From an uncultured Eggerthellaceae bacterium (GTDB taxonomy: Bacteria > Actinomycetota > Coriobacteriia > Coriobacteriales > Eggerthellaceae): a stretch of 7,682 nt of DNA. The DNA is taken from assembly GCA_934631995.1 (NCBI GenBank), contig CAKTYF010000090.1, positions 1-7,682 on the forward strand, written 5' to 3'. Each line of letters starts with the position of its first letter. The first letter of the stretch is position 1. The position numbers and the translations under genes are program-made. Positions 7,577-7,682 of the stretch are shown piece after piece. Below the pieces are notes generated by a model. The model was not told the DNA's origin, ran no database searches, and saw only the letters and a list, made by a program, of their open reading frames with translations.

Positions 7577-7682
7577 GGCTGTAGCCTCCCTGTTTTTGGT
7601 AGCGAAGGATATCGACAAAGCTCTCAACGCGGGTTTCCAGGCCGGCCGTGCCGCTTTGCGCATCGACGGTGATGGACAGAAT
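7566..7682 (-). CDS. C-terminal end of a second 2-hydroxyacyl-CoA dehydratase-like subunit (partial)
   Basis: Only the last 38 codons are in the window. The peptide ILSITVDAQSGTAGLETR followed by VESFVDILRY aligns with the end of the next gene's product (ILYLSYDSQTSDTGLDTR, LEAFYDMIAM): the same D-Q-(S/T)...G-L-(D/E)-T-R-(V/L)-E-(S/A)-F pattern. This tail is shared by HgdB/DUF2229-type proteins, so the gene is a paralogue of its neighbour. Its stop TAA (7568-7566) lies 8 bases inside the following gene, an 11-nt overlap that suggests coupled, near-equimolar synthesis, fitting a two-subunit enzyme. The frame continues past the window edge; nothing can be said about its N terminus. Confidence 0.8.
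   Translation of the reverse strand: MLSITVDAQSGTAGLETRVESFVDILRYQKQGGYSHGE

Noticed and set aside
7577..7663. N-terminal extension of the dehydratase-like subunit to 7663
   Set aside because: The extension overlaps the previous gene's conserved C-terminal coding sequence in another frame. ATG 7576 has a strong GGGAGG at 8 nt.

Overview
This window looks like ordinary chromosome from an anaerobic, moderately high-GC bacterium. Protein style, gene content (an oxygen-sensitive 2-hydroxyacyl-CoA dehydratase-type enzyme with its activase, and a zinc-ribbon membrane protein with DUF6591-like repeats) and codon use suggest a gut- or mouth-type Coriobacteriia (Eggerthellaceae-like) actinobacterium. 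That placement is inference; no rRNA or other decisive marker is present.

Layout, left to right. (1) 1-1634, + strand: aspS (aspartyl-tRNA synthetase) with its first few dozen codons missing. (2) 1635-1845: an intergenic stretch holding an extended -10 promoter motif, two strong hairpins and an intrinsic terminator. This could be a roughly 120-nt structured RNA, or a leader for the next gene. (3) 1846-2778, + strand: a zinc-ribbon, single-membrane-span protein with two tandem copies of an extracytoplasmic domain. (4) 2779-2856: a long imperfect inverted repeat between convergent genes. (5) 2857-4080, - strand: a Bcr/CflA-type MFS drug exporter. (6) 4081-4416: its upstream region, with promoter motifs, an operator-like dyad sharing a 13-nt half with the repeat at the other end of the MFS gene, and a terminator for the next operon. 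(7) 4417-5094, - strand: an acyl carrier protein followed by a SlyD-like FKBP prolyl isomerase, probably one transcript. (8) 5095-5375: a spacer with a -10-like motif for the ACP gene and several nested inverted repeats. (9) 5376-7682, - strand: a tightly packed operon. In transcription order it holds the tail of a 2-hydroxyacyl-CoA dehydratase-like subunit, a second full-length paralogous subunit overlapping it by 11 nt, and a BadF/HgdC-type ATPase activase 8 nt further on.

How they fit together: the three-gene operon at the right edge is the most distinctive unit. The activase would use ATP to push low-potential electrons from its [4Fe-4S] cluster into the partner subunits. It carries an extra cysteine-rich C-terminal tail ending in a GNRCEKG motif. 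From memory, that motif belongs to the very large fused activase/DUF2229 proteins, so this operon may be a split version of that poorly characterised system. The other genes are housekeeping or independently regulated.
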